NCBI GenBank assembly: GCA_902572735.1
Contig: CACGGX010000010.1
Location: 1 to 47,500, forward strand
Origin: an uncultured Alphaproteobacteria bacterium
GTDB taxonomy: Bacteria; Pseudomonadota; Alphaproteobacteria; HIMB59; GCA-002718135
Length of the DNA stretch: 47,500 nucleotides
Reading direction: 5' to 3'
Numbering within the stretch: the stretch's first letter is position 1; every line of letters begins with the position of its first letter. The notes beneath the pieces were generated by a model that was not told the origin of the DNA, ran no database searches, and saw nothing but the letters and a program-made list of their open reading frames with translations. The translations under genes and the position numbers were made by a program. Shown here piece by piece: positions 1 through 8,824 of this stretch.

Positions 1-230
1 TTTATACAAAAACTGGAAAAAAGATTGGTTTTAAACCTGCAGGTGGAATATCAACAGCAAAATCTGTTTTAGAATTTTTAATATTGGTTGCTGAAGAGCT
101 AGGGTTTGAATGGGTTAATCCTAAATTATTGCGAATTGGTGCTTCTAGTTTATTAATTGATATAGAAAGACAACTCTATCACTACACTAGTGGCAGGTAT
201 GCAAATAAAGAGAAGCTTGCAATAGGATAA
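1..230 (+). CDS. deoC: Deoxyribose-phosphate aldolase, C-terminal part (cut by window edge)
   Basis: The frame beginning at base 3 is open to the TAA at 228-230 and gives about 75 C-terminal residues. They include KPAGGIST, the phosphate-binding part of the DeoC TIM barrel, and LRIGASSLL near the end. The KPAGG lysine is the conserved one that perturbs the pKa of the Schiff-base lysine, which lies upstream of the window. DeoC splits 2-deoxyribose-5-phosphate into acetaldehyde and glyceraldehyde-3-phosphate in the cytosol. The next gene starts one base after the stop and encodes an aldehyde dehydrogenase that could take the acetaldehyde. The start is outside the window. Confidence 0.9.
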   Translation, partial: YTKTGKKIGFKPAGGISTAKSVLEFLILVAEELGFEWVNPKLLRIGASSLLIDIERQLYHYTSGRYANKEKLAIG

Positions 231-231
231 T

Positions 232-2592
232 ATGGATAAAGTGATTAAAAATTTTCAAAATATTACTTATGGCCCAGCGCCAGAAGACAGCAACGAAGTT
301 AATAGTTGGATAAAAAATTTAAAAAATCCAAATAATCATTATATTAATGGTAAATTTGTAAAATCGTCTAGCTCAAAAAAATTAAACATCATTAATCCTT
401 CTACAAATAAAATAATAGCAACATTGTCTGTAGCTTCAAAAAAAGATGTAAATGCTGCAGTTAGTGCTGCCAAAAAAGCTCATATCAAATGGTCAAAACT
501 TTCCTCTTTCGATCGATCAAAGTATTTATATGCACTAGCTCGTTTGATACAAAAAAATTCAAGGTTTATTTCTGTTTTAGAGACCATTGATAATGGTAAG
601 CCAATACGAGAAACAAGAGATATAGATATTCCACTTGTTGCAAGACATTTTTATTATCATGCTGGGTGGGCTGCAAGGAATACAAATAATTCTGATAGCT
701 CTATTGGTGTTGTTGGGCAAATTATACCATGGAACTTTCCATTATTAATGTTAGCATGGAAAATTGCTCCTGCTATTGCTCTTGGAAATACAGTAGTCTT
801 AAAGCCTGCAGAATATACTTCTTTAACAGCGCTTTATTTTGCTGAACTTTGTGAAAAAGCTAAAATTCCACAAGGTGTAATTAATATAATTACGGGAGAT
901 GGTTCTACTGGTGAACATATAACATCGCATAAAGATATTAAAAAAATTGCCTTTACTGGATCAACTGAAGTTGGAAAAAAAATAATTCAAACAAATAATA
1001 ATCCAGATAAAAAAATGACAATGGAACTTGGAGGCAAATCACCTTTTATTGTTTTTGAAGATGCTGATTTAGATAGTGCAGTAGAAGGTGTCGTTGATGC
1101 GATTTGGTTTAACCAAGGTCAAGTATGTTGTGCTGGATCGAGACTCTTGGTACAAGAAAGTATTGAGAAAAAATTTATCCAAAAACTTAAGAAAAGAATG
1201 GAAAAACTTCGTGTTGGTGATCCATTAGATAAGTCTATTGATATTGGTGCTATAGTTGCACCAGTGCAACTTAAAAAAATTAATTCTTTAGTAAATAAAG
1301 CACAAAAGGATGGAAATAAATTATGGCAACCTTCATGGTCATGTCCAACAAATGGTTTATTTTATCCACCATCTTTATTTACAAACGTAACGCCGTCATC
1401 TTTTATTGCTCAAGTAGAAATATTTGGGCCAGTTTTAACAACGATGACATTTAGAACACCTAGTGAAGCTGTATCCATTGCAAATAATACGCCTTACGGA
1501 CTTGCTGCAAGTATTTGGTCTGAAAATATTAATTTAGCATTAGATATTGCTCCAAAAGTAAAAGCTGGAGTGATCTGGATAAATTCTACAAACTTATTTG
1601 ATGCTGCGTGTGGTTTTGGTGGTTATAAAGAAAGTGGTTTTGGAAGAGAAGGCGGTTCAGAAGGTATTAGAGCATATTCAAAATTACCGCTTCCTCTTTC
1701 TAAGTCAAAAAGAGGAAAGAAATTATCTAAAGCTCAATCATCTAACTCTATCGATAGAACGCCAAAATTATATATTGGCGGGAAACAAAAAAGACCTGAT
1801 AGTGGTTATTCCTTTTCTTCTTATGATGCTCAAAATAATTTTATTTGTGATGTTCCAAATGCAAATCGCAAAGATGTAAGAGATACAGTCGAGGTTGCAT
1901 CTAAAGCAGCTAGCAAATCCTCCACAAACTTTAATAGAGCTCAAATTCTTTATTACTTAGCTGAAAATTTACAAGACCGAAAAAATACTTTTTCTAGTTT
2001 ATTATCATCTCTAATTGGTATTTCACAAAAAGATGCCGAAAAAGAATTTGATCAATCAATTGAAAGATTATTTTATTATGGTGCTATGGCCGATAAGTTT
2101 GAAGGATCTATTCATAATCCTCCTATAAGAGGTTTAACACTAGCCGTTAAAGAGCCAATTGGTGTTGTGGCAAATATTTTAAATGATGATTTTCCTCTTT
2201 TAAGTTTAATTACAACATTAGGAGCAAATTTTGCAGCAGGGAACGCTAGTATTATTGTTCCAGGTCAAAATACGTCTCTTTTAGCAACAGAATTATATCA
2301 ACTACTTGAAACTTCTGACGTTCCAGCTGGTTATATTAACATCCTTACAACTAAACAAAATAGTTTGAATAAAATCTTAGCAGAACATGAGAATATCGAT
2401 GGTATTTGGTATTTTAGTGAAAGTAATAATGAGCGTTTGAAGGTTATTCAAAGCACAACTTCGAATTTAAAGAGAAGTTGGTGTCCACAATCAAAAAATC
2501 TTGATTGGTCTTCGAAAGAAAAATATTTCTTAGAAGAGTTTTTATATCAAAGTACACAAGTAAAAAATATTTGGATCCCATATGGAGAGTGA
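232..2592 (+). CDS. Fused double aldehyde dehydrogenase, second half catalytically degenerate
   Basis: 786 residues, against about 500 for a normal NAD-dependent aldehyde dehydrogenase. Residues ~30-500 form a complete enzyme: IIPWNFP at 164-170, FTGSTEVG for the cofactor at 241-248, general-base Glu265 in MELGGKS, and GQVCCAGSR with catalytic Cys299. Residues ~515-786 are a second, shorter ALDH-like region; it keeps a GVVANIL...FPLLSL echo of the substrate/NAD segment but has no Glu or Cys active-site motif. Long proteins of this design sit beside deoC in other alphaproteobacteria (recalled). Likely role: oxidising acetaldehyde released by DeoC. Starts 1 base after deoC and is clearly co-transcribed. 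The second half may be structural; that is inference. Confidence 0.88.
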   Translation: MDKVIKNFQNITYGPAPEDSNEVNSWIKNLKNPNNHYINGKFVKSSSSKKLNIINPSTNKIIATLSVASKKDVNAAVSAAKKAHIKWSKLSSFDRSKYLYALARLIQKNSRFISVLETIDNGKPIRETRDIDIPLVARHFYYHAGWAARNTNNSDSSIGVVGQIIPWNFPLLMLAWKIAPAIALGNTVVLKPAEYTSLTALYFAELCEKAKIPQGVINIITGDGSTGEHITSHKDIKKIAFTGSTEVGKKIIQTNNNPDKKMTMELGGKSPFIVFEDADLDSAVEGVVDAIWFNQGQVCCAGSRLLVQESIEKKFIQKLKKRMEKLRVGDPLDKSIDIGAIVAPVQLKKINSLVNKAQKDGNKLWQPSWSCPTNGLFYPPSLFTNVTPSSFIAQVEIFGPVLTTMTFRTPSEAVSIANNTPYGLAASIWSENINLALDIAPKVKAGVIWINSTNLFDAACGFGGYKESGFGREGGSEGIRAYSKLPLPLSKSKRGKKLSKAQSSNSIDRTPKLYIGGKQKRPDSGYSFSSYDAQNNFICDVPNANRKDVRDTVEVASKAASKSSTNFNRAQILYYLAENLQDRKNTFSSLLSSLIGISQKDAEKEFDQSIERLFYYGAMADKFEGSIHNPPIRGLTLAVKEPIGVVANILNDDFPLLSLITTLGANFAAGNASIIVPGQNTSLLATELYQLLETSDVPAGYINILTTKQNSLNKILAEHENIDGIWYFSESNNERLKVIQSTTSNLKRSWCPQSKNLDWSSKEKYFLEEFLYQSTQVKNIWIPYGE

Positions 2593-2604
2593 TATACTAA
2601 AAAT

Positions 2605-3063
2605 ATGTTAATTAACGTCGATCCAATTTTAAGTCCTGATATATTAAAAACACTACGTGAAATGGGTCATGGTGATAGACTTGTTATATCTGATATTAAT
2701 TATCCTGCTCATTCGAACCATAATAGAGTTCACCGATTAGATGGCCTTGATATGACAACTGTAATGAGAGCTGTTTTATCTGTTTTTCCATTGGATAGTT
2801 TCGTAGATTCAGCTGTTCACCGAATGGAAGTTGATAATCAACCAGATGAAATTAATGATGCTAATAAAGAAGTAATTGATGCAATTAAAGAGGTATCAGG
2901 AGATCATTGGAAAATTGGTTCATACGAAAGACAAGAATTTTATAAGCAATCAAGATCAACCTATGCATATATTACGACAAGTGAAAGACGACCTTACTGT
3001 AATTTTATTTTAACAAAAGGTGTTATTAAACCAGATGGAACAGTTTGGATAATCGATAAATAA
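2605..3063 (+). CDS. RbsD/FucU family sugar mutarotase
   Basis: 152 residues, the normal size of the RbsD/FucU family, which interconverts anomers of ribose or fucose before phosphorylation. The N-terminus has the family pattern LSPDILKTLREMGHGD, with catalytic-type His22, and the C-terminus has Tyr131-Cys-Asn133 (YCNFILTKG), matching the family's Y-x-N ligand motif. FucU-like length and the ERRPY segment make it closer to FucU than RbsD, but the adjacent ribokinase argues for ribose or another pentose as substrate. Lies 12 bases after the aldehyde dehydrogenase and 2 bases before the kinase, so probably the same transcript. Confidence 0.85.
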   Translation: MLINVDPILSPDILKTLREMGHGDRLVISDINYPAHSNHNRVHRLDGLDMTTVMRAVLSVFPLDSFVDSAVHRMEVDNQPDEINDANKEVIDAIKEVSGDHWKIGSYERQEFYKQSRSTYAYITTSERRPYCNFILTKGVIKPDGTVWIIDK

Positions 3064-3065
3064 TT

Positions 3066-3980
3066 ATGTCGATTAGTATTCTTGGTATATTTGTTGCTGA
3101 CCTTGTTTTTTTTGGAGAAAAAATTCCAGTAGAGGGTGAAACTATTCTTGGTAAAAATTTTGTAATTGGTCCTGGTGGAAAAGGATCAAACCAAGCTGTA
3201 GCTGCAGCAAAAGCTGGAGCAAAAACTTTTTTTATTTCTAAGATTGGTGATGATCAATTTGGTTCGATGGCAACAGAGATTTATGAAAATTCTGGTGTTG
3301 ATTATAGCAATGTTATTATTTCAAAAGATCACTCAACTGGTGCAGCAGGTATACTTGTAAATGAAGAAACTGGAGCTAATGCTATTAATGTTTTTCCAGG
3401 TGCAGCAGGAGCAATTACTATTGAAGATATAGATAAAGCAGAAGAAAAAATTAAAAATTCAAGTATATTTCTTACACAACTAGAGGCACCAAAGGATGTT
3501 GTTACCTATGCATTAAAAAAAGCATATAGTTTAAATGTAAAAACAATTTTAAATCCTGCTCCAGCAGCTGAAATAGATGAATCTTTATTTTCTATGATTG
3601 ATTATTTTACACCAAATGAAACGGAAGCAAGTTTTTATGTTGATCACAATGTTGAAACTCATGAGGATGCTGAAAAAGCTGCAATGCAATTAATAGAAAA
3701 AGGAATTAAAAATGTCGTTATTACCCTTGGAGAAAAAGGAGCTTTTTTTGCCAACAATGAAGAAAAATTTTCTTTACCTGTAGCTAATCTTTCAAATCCA
3801 GTAGTCGATACAACCGGTGCTGGTGATGCTTTCAATGCAGGTTTTGCTGCAGCACTTACTGAGGGTCAAAATATTAAAGATGCTCTTAAATTTGCTAGTG
3901 CTACAGCTGGCTTATCAACGACTAAAATTGGTACGGCAAATTCTATGCCGTCTCGTGAGGAAATTGATAAACTTCTATAA
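3066..3980 (+). CDS. rbsK: Ribokinase (PfkB family)
   Basis: 304 residues, normal for ribokinase. It shows the PfkB N-terminal signature GPGGKGSNQA at 35-44 and the C-terminal signature DTTGAGDAFN at 248-257, where Asp254 is the catalytic base and the preceding glycines form the anion hole. It phosphorylates ribose (possibly deoxyribose) with ATP in the cytosol. ATG follows the mutarotase stop by 2 bases. With deoC, the dehydrogenase and the mutarotase it completes a short salvage route: anomer conversion, phosphorylation, aldol cleavage, acetaldehyde oxidation. No sugar importer is visible in the window. Confidence 0.9.
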   Translation: MSISILGIFVADLVFFGEKIPVEGETILGKNFVIGPGGKGSNQAVAAAKAGAKTFFISKIGDDQFGSMATEIYENSGVDYSNVIISKDHSTGAAGILVNEETGANAINVFPGAAGAITIEDIDKAEEKIKNSSIFLTQLEAPKDVVTYALKKAYSLNVKTILNPAPAAEIDESLFSMIDYFTPNETEASFYVDHNVETHEDAEKAAMQLIEKGIKNVVITLGEKGAFFANNEEKFSLPVANLSNPVVDTTGAGDAFNAGFAAALTEGQNIKDALKFASATAGLSTTKIGTANSMPSREEIDKLL

Positions 3981-4001
3981 TTATTGTATAATAGAATTAT
4001 T

Positions 4002-4181
4002 ATGCAATTATTTTTAGAAAGACTGATCTATTTTTGGGCTGGGATTACAGCTATTGGTCTTTTAATAGCCGTAGCTTACTGGGCAATCGCAACTATAATT
4101 TACGTAGCCTTTATCTCTCTTTTTGTTGCTATCGCAGCTACTCTTTTCTATCATTTTTATTGGTCCAAAAGAGATAATTAA
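4002..4181 (+). CDS. Small two-helix membrane protein, unknown function
   Basis: 59 residues from the ATG at 4002; a TTG at 3984 would add six residues (MYNRII) but has no better support. Almost the whole protein is hydrophobic: two membrane segments at roughly residues 11-33 and 35-53, ending in a charged WSKRDN tail. It lies 21 bases after rbsK and 32 bases before the exonuclease gene, same strand. I do not recognise a family. Codon use looks like its neighbours and the reading frame fills an otherwise empty gap, so it is probably real. Confidence 0.5.
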   Translation: MQLFLERLIYFWAGITAIGLLIAVAYWAIATIIYVAFISLFVAIAATLFYHFYWSKRDN

Positions 4182-4213
4182 TAGTCTATAAATACCAATA
4201 AGGTTATTTATCA

Positions 4214-5725
4214 GTGTCAAAGTATATATTTTACGATTTAGAAACATCAGGAAGAGGTAAGAAAGAATACCCAACTGCTTTTGGCACTACTCCTAAATGG
4301 GAGCAGATAATGCAAATTGCTGCAATAGTTACTGACTCGAAATTTAATCAAACAAATCAAAATATGAATGAGTTTTGTAGACCTAGAACATCGGTGATTT
4401 CTCAACCAGGTGCATTAATAACAACACTTAAAGGTATGAGAGAGGCACTTGATGCTCCTCAATCATCTTACGAATTAATGAAAAAAATTAATGAAACTTT
4501 TGATGAATGGAAAAAAGATGATCCAGGCTGTACTTTTATAGGTCATAACATAATAGAGTTTGATGAATCAGTTCTCGAATACAATTTGTTTAGCCATATG
4601 TTTTATCCTTATGTAACAAGAAAGAGTAGGGGCGACACATTAAATTTAGCGAGAGGTTTATATGCCATCAACCCATCAAGTATAAAAACACCTTTAACAG
4701 AAAGAGGTAATCCTAGTTTCAAATTAGAAAAAATTGCAGAGATGAATAATTTACCTGTTGAGTTTGCTCACGATGCATTTTCAGATGTTAAGACATCAAT
4801 TGCTCTGACAAAATATATTCATGAAGCAGACACAACTAATTGGAATCAGCTTCAAATGACTATGAGCAAAGAAGATGCTATTGAATATATAAATAAAAAT
4901 AAAGGTTTTTGTTTTATGACAAGTTTTGGGGGAAGAATTAAACTTCAAGCATTGTCGATGGTATGTGAGTCACAATATAATGGTTGGTTTCACACAATTG
5001 ATTTAGCTCATGATCCGACACCATTACTTGAAGCTAACTCGGAAGAATTTAAAAAACTGATTAAAAGAAAAAATAGATACGTTATTACTAATCAGCATCC
5101 TATTATTCTACCAGGCAAGATTGCTACTAATTACGAGCCTTACGATGAAATTGGTTCAGATGTTCTTAATGAAAGAGCTAAAATAGTGTTTAAAAATAAA
5201 GATTTAGCAGACAAGTTTAAACTTATGGAAATTGATAGACGTATTGAAAAAGAAGATGAAAAATCACAAGATAATGTATTTCCTGAAAGTGCTGCAAATG
5301 CCTTTCTTGATTTTAAACAATCAACGGAAATAGCAAAATTTCATGAACAAAATGACTGGAATGAAAAATATAAAATTGCTCTTTCAATAAAAGAGCCAAG
5401 AGCAAACTTTATTTTAAAAAGACTTATATTTGATGAAAGTCCAAAAACTTTATCAAAAGAAGATTTTAAAATGGTTCACCGAGAATTACATGAAAGGTTA
5501 GTTATTAACCAAGAAAGACCTTTTACAACGATACCAGAAGCAATGTCTCAAACTGATACGGAATTAGTTAAAATGGAAGAGAGTGATGATGAAAATAAAG
5601 CTCAAAAATTGCAAATTTTAAAAGATTACAATGTCTATTTAAATTTTATGGAGAAATATTTTTCTAATAAAAATGCTGAACCTCTTCCAAATGGTAAAGA
5701 ATTGAGTAAATTAATTTTTGATTAA
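4214..5725 (+). CDS. sbcB: Exodeoxyribonuclease I
   Basis: 503 residues (E. coli ExoI is 475). It is a DEDDh 3'-5' exonuclease degrading single-stranded DNA: Asp8 and Glu10 in FYDLETSG, Asp117 in IGHNIIEFDE, His186 and Asp191 in HDAFSDV. After the nuclease domain (about 1-205) come the regions that in ExoI form the SH3-like and helical clamp around ssDNA. GTG start at 4214; no upstream ATG in frame is close. The stop overlaps the uppP ATG by one base. In repair it would trim 3' ends during recombination and mismatch repair. The whole-length match and catalytic set make the call firm. Confidence 0.9.
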   Translation: MSKYIFYDLETSGRGKKEYPTAFGTTPKWEQIMQIAAIVTDSKFNQTNQNMNEFCRPRTSVISQPGALITTLKGMREALDAPQSSYELMKKINETFDEWKKDDPGCTFIGHNIIEFDESVLEYNLFSHMFYPYVTRKSRGDTLNLARGLYAINPSSIKTPLTERGNPSFKLEKIAEMNNLPVEFAHDAFSDVKTSIALTKYIHEADTTNWNQLQMTMSKEDAIEYINKNKGFCFMTSFGGRIKLQALSMVCESQYNGWFHTIDLAHDPTPLLEANSEEFKKLIKRKNRYVITNQHPIILPGKIATNYEPYDEIGSDVLNERAKIVFKNKDLADKFKLMEIDRRIEKEDEKSQDNVFPESAANAFLDFKQSTEIAKFHEQNDWNEKYKIALSIKEPRANFILKRLIFDESPKTLSKEDFKMVHRELHERLVINQERPFTTIPEAMSQTDTELVKMEESDDENKAQKLQILKDYNVYLNFMEKYFSNKNAEPLPNGKELSKLIFD

Positions 5726-6510
5726 TGTTTGAACTTCAATATTTTATTATTGGTATTGTCCAAGGCTTTACTGAATTTTTACCAGTTAGTTCTTCTGGGC
5801 ATTTAGTTCTTGTATCACAATTAACCAGTTGGCAAGATCAAGGTCTTTTTACTGATGTTGCCGTTCATGTTGGAACATTATTAGCAGTTATAATTTATCT
5901 AAGATCTTATATAACAAATTTAATTAAGAACTTTTTCTCCTTTCAGCTTGCAGACAATGATAACTTATTTAAAATTATTATTGCAACTATACCTGCGGTT
6001 ATAGTTGGATTCTTTATTTTTGATTTTGTTCAATTATATTTTCGAGATATCAAAGTTGTTGCAGTATCAAGTGTTGTTTTTGCTGCTTTATTATTTGTAG
6101 CAGATCATTTTAAGATGAAAATATCTTCCTGGGAAAATATGAGTTATGTGCAGGCCTTTATCATTGGTGCATTTCAAATATTAGCATTTATACCTGGGGC
6201 AAGTAGAGCAGGAGTTACAATTACTGGCGCACGTTTTCTGGGTTTTGATAGATCATCTGCAGCAATTTTTTCTATGCTTTTATCTATACCCCTTATTTTA
6301 GCATCTTTAGTTTTAACAAGTTTAGATTTAATAAGTAGCTCTGAGATAAATATAAATTTATACAAATCTTTATTTGCAGCATTTGTCGCTTGTATTACTG
6401 CTCTATTTTCAATTAACATCATGATGAGAATTATACAAAGTTCAACCTTTAACATTTTTATTATTTATAGAGTTTTACTAGGATTTATCTTATTATATTT
6501 TTATGCATAA
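5725..6510 (+). CDS. uppP: Undecaprenyl-diphosphatase
   Basis: 261 residues with about eight hydrophobic helices. Both family signatures are present: GIVQGFTEFLPVSSSGHL (residues 10-27, with catalytic Glu17 and the Ser-Gly-His segment) and the later PGASRAGVTITGARFLG motif with its conserved Arg. UppP (BacA) removes a phosphate from undecaprenyl diphosphate at the outer face of the inner membrane so that the lipid carrier for peptidoglycan and surface glycans can be reused. Its ATG overlaps the preceding stop by 1 base, and its 3' end overlaps the next gene by 8 bases. Confidence 0.95.
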   Translation: MFELQYFIIGIVQGFTEFLPVSSSGHLVLVSQLTSWQDQGLFTDVAVHVGTLLAVIIYLRSYITNLIKNFFSFQLADNDNLFKIIIATIPAVIVGFFIFDFVQLYFRDIKVVAVSSVVFAALLFVADHFKMKISSWENMSYVQAFIIGAFQILAFIPGASRAGVTITGARFLGFDRSSAAIFSMLLSIPLILASLVLTSLDLISSSEININLYKSLFAAFVACITALFSINIMMRIIQSSTFNIFIIYRVLLGFILLYFYA

Positions 6511-7432
6511 AATATCTGGAGTCTTTAGCGCTGCTCTAACACCGGTAAAAAGTGATTTATCAATAAATAAAGACCTCTACCTTCGTCATTGTCAGTATTT
6601 AATGAGAGAAGGGCACGATGGTCTTGCTATTTTTGGCACAACAGGTGAAGCAAATAGTTTTTCTGTTCAAGAAAAAAAAGATCATATAGATTTTTTGATT
6701 TCAAATCGAATAGACCCCAAAATTCTTATGCCAGGTACAGGTTCATCTTCATTGAAAGAAGCAATTGATATGACAAAGCATGCTTCCTCTCATAAAGTAA
6801 GAGCAGTCCTTTTACTACCACCATTCTATTATAAGAATGTAACAGATGAAGGTGTGATAAACTACTATCGTCATTTAATTGAAAATGTTGGTGATAGTGA
6901 ACTTCATTATGTTTTATATCACATACCGCAAAACACTTATGTCCCCATAAGTTTCAAAACTATTGAAACACTATTAAAATTGTATCCAAATAATATTGTC
7001 GGTTTAAAAGACTCAAGTGGTGACGGTGAACGTATGATGAAGGTTATAAAATATTTCAATAATTTTTCAGTATTTTGTGGTCATGATAGTTTAGCTTTAA
7101 GTATAAGCAAAAGGGGAGGTGCTGGAGCAATTACTGCTGGTACAAATGTGTGTGGAAAATTACTTAGCTTTATTTTGAGAAATTATAAAAACGAAAATTC
7201 AATTAAAAATTTTAATGAATTACAGAGTCTTTTAGAAAAAATAAGACAGGTAATTACAACACATGAACCTATTAGTTTAATGAAAGCTTATTTTTCCATT
7301 GTAGATAATATTTCTGAATGGAATAATGTATTACCACCATTAAAAAAAATTGATGATCCCGAAAATCATAAACTTGTTTTAATATTAAAAGAGTTGGTAA
7401 AAAAAATAGATCCGTTAATAGCGAATACGTGA
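6503..7432 (+). CDS. Dihydrodipicolinate synthase superfamily aldolase/lyase (probably not DapA)
   Basis: 309 residues, TIM-barrel family of pyruvate-dependent aldolases. Visible family residues: GTTGE at 45-49, Tyr139 in LYHIP, and Schiff-base Lys169 in GLKDSSG. In E. coli DapA the segment is YNVPSRT with Arg138 binding aspartate semialdehyde; here it reads YHIPQNT, so that arginine is replaced by Asn144. This argues for another substrate, such as a keto-sugar acid or N-acetylneuraminate-like compound; which one cannot be told. Overlaps uppP by 8 bases at its start and the convergent fxsA by 18 bases at its end. Confidence 0.8.
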   Translation: MHKISGVFSAALTPVKSDLSINKDLYLRHCQYLMREGHDGLAIFGTTGEANSFSVQEKKDHIDFLISNRIDPKILMPGTGSSSLKEAIDMTKHASSHKVRAVLLLPPFYYKNVTDEGVINYYRHLIENVGDSELHYVLYHIPQNTYVPISFKTIETLLKLYPNNIVGLKDSSGDGERMMKVIKYFNNFSVFCGHDSLALSISKRGGAGAITAGTNVCGKLLSFILRNYKNENSIKNFNELQSLLEKIRQVITTHEPISLMKAYFSIVDNISEWNNVLPPLKKIDDPENHKLVLILKELVKKIDPLIANT

Positions 7433-7774
7433 GTTAAAATATTTTTTTGCTTGCATAGCAATTAAATTTTGGACAGGTTTTAAAAAGACGGCAAAACCAA
7501 TACAATCAGTAAAGAAGCCAGGAGTAATCAATAATAATCCTGATACTAATAGAAAAATACCCCCTTTAATTTCTTCGGTGGGCATTACACCTTGTGATAA
7601 GTTTCGTTGTGCATCAAATAACAACTTGATCCCTTGTCTACGCACAAGAAATATTCCAACTAAAGCAGTGGTTAGTATAATTGCAATAGTATTTAAAATT
7701 CCAATATTGGAGCCGATTGTTATAAAAATACTTATTTCAATTATTGGAATAATAATAAACGCTAGAAAAATCAC
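7415..7774 (-). CDS. fxsA: FxsA family membrane protein
   Basis: 119 residues, with hydrophobic helices at about 1-20, 24-45 and 70-95, a central VRRQG turn and the family's LLITPGFFTDCIG segment near residue 82. FxsA is an inner-membrane protein named for suppressing F exclusion of phage T7; its ordinary role is unknown. GTG start, overlapping the TAG stop of the SbmA-like gene by one base, so the two are translated together. Its 3' end runs 18 bases into the convergent lyase gene. Confidence 0.85.
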   Translation of the reverse strand: MIFLAFIIIPIIEISIFITIGSNIGILNTIAIILTTALVGIFLVRRQGIKLLFDAQRNLSQGVMPTEEIKGGIFLLVSGLLLITPGFFTDCIGFAVFLKPVQNLIAMQAKKYFNSRIRY

Positions 7775-8775
7775 TAACGTACTATACCAGTTTTTTCATC
7801 CTGAATGTTTTTTTCTATTTTATTCTCAAATTCTCTTAATCTTTTATAGACACTTGCAAGTTCTATAATTGTGGGCCATGCTCTGAATAAATATTGTAGT
7901 GATCCTTCTACTCTTCCAAAAGCTCTTATAATTTGCTGCATAACGCCGAGTGTCATTACCCCAGCGACAATTGCTGGTGCTAAAAAAATATACGCTGCAA
8001 GAACGTTCGCTTGTAGATAAGCTAATCTTCCAATACTAAAATAGAGATAATACAAATAACTTTTAAAGTGAATTTCTCTAACGCCTTGAAAAAGTTCTTC
8101 TAATGATTTTGGTCTAATACTTCCATCATCTTCTGCGATAACTAAAATTTTTCTATAAGCAGCTTCTTTTTTTTGAAGATCATATTCAATACCAACTAGC
8201 CTTAGTAACCATGCTAGTACAATCATTAAAATTGTACCACCGACAGCCCATATAAATGCTCCAGACACTAAACCGTACTGCCAATCACCAAACCACAAGA
8301 TTGGTATACCAACTGATAGAGTCATTAAGAGGGGGAAGAACTCTACTAATACTAGAACAGATTCAATTAAACTGGTTCCAAGACCTTCCATAATTCTACT
8401 AAACTTTATGGTATCCTCCTGAACCCTTTGACTTGCACCTTCGATAGTTCTCGCTTGATCATAAACACTATGGTACCACTCAACCATTGCTGTTCTCCAT
8501 CTAAAAAGAAAATGGGAAGTTAGGAATGAAATTGCTAGTCCTAATGCAATTGAAATAGCAGCAAGTTGAGCAAAACTAAATAAAGCACTCATGTATTCTT
8601 GCATAGTTATAGCATTTGGTGTCCCAAGTGCTTTTTGGATCATGTCATAAAATTCACCAAACCATTCGTTGATCTGAACATCAATCTGAACTTGAACCCA
8701 TATAGAAGTAAGAATGACTACTGAGCCTACATAAGCCCATACATACCACTTTGGTTCAGTGAAAAATTTAAACAT
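7774..8775 (-). CDS. SbmA/BacA-like peptide transporter, short form
   Basis: 333 residues, against about 406 for E. coli SbmA. Strong family segments are present: FRWRTAMVEWY and IEGASQRVQEDT around residues 90-130, EAAYRKILV near 205, and the C-terminal FGRVEGSLQYLFRAWPTIIELASVYKRLREFE. SbmA/BacA proteins are proton-driven inner-membrane transporters that import peptide antibiotics. The match begins near SbmA residue 75, so the extra N-terminal helices of SbmA are missing. An in-frame TGA lies only six codons upstream of the ATG, so this is not a misplaced start. It may be a compact family member; peptide uptake is inferred from the family only. Confidence 0.8.
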   Translation of the reverse strand: MFKFFTEPKWYVWAYVGSVVILTSIWVQVQIDVQINEWFGEFYDMIQKALGTPNAITMQEYMSALFSFAQLAAISIALGLAISFLTSHFLFRWRTAMVEWYHSVYDQARTIEGASQRVQEDTIKFSRIMEGLGTSLIESVLVLVEFFPLLMTLSVGIPILWFGDWQYGLVSGAFIWAVGGTILMIVLAWLLRLVGIEYDLQKKEAAYRKILVIAEDDGSIRPKSLEELFQGVREIHFKSYLYYLYFSIGRLAYLQANVLAAYIFLAPAIVAGVMTLGVMQQIIRAFGRVEGSLQYLFRAWPTIIELASVYKRLREFENKIEKNIQDEKTGIVR

Positions 8776-8824
8776 TGTATATATATATGTTCAATTAGAT
8801 TTTAAAAAAGAAGGTAGGTATTAA

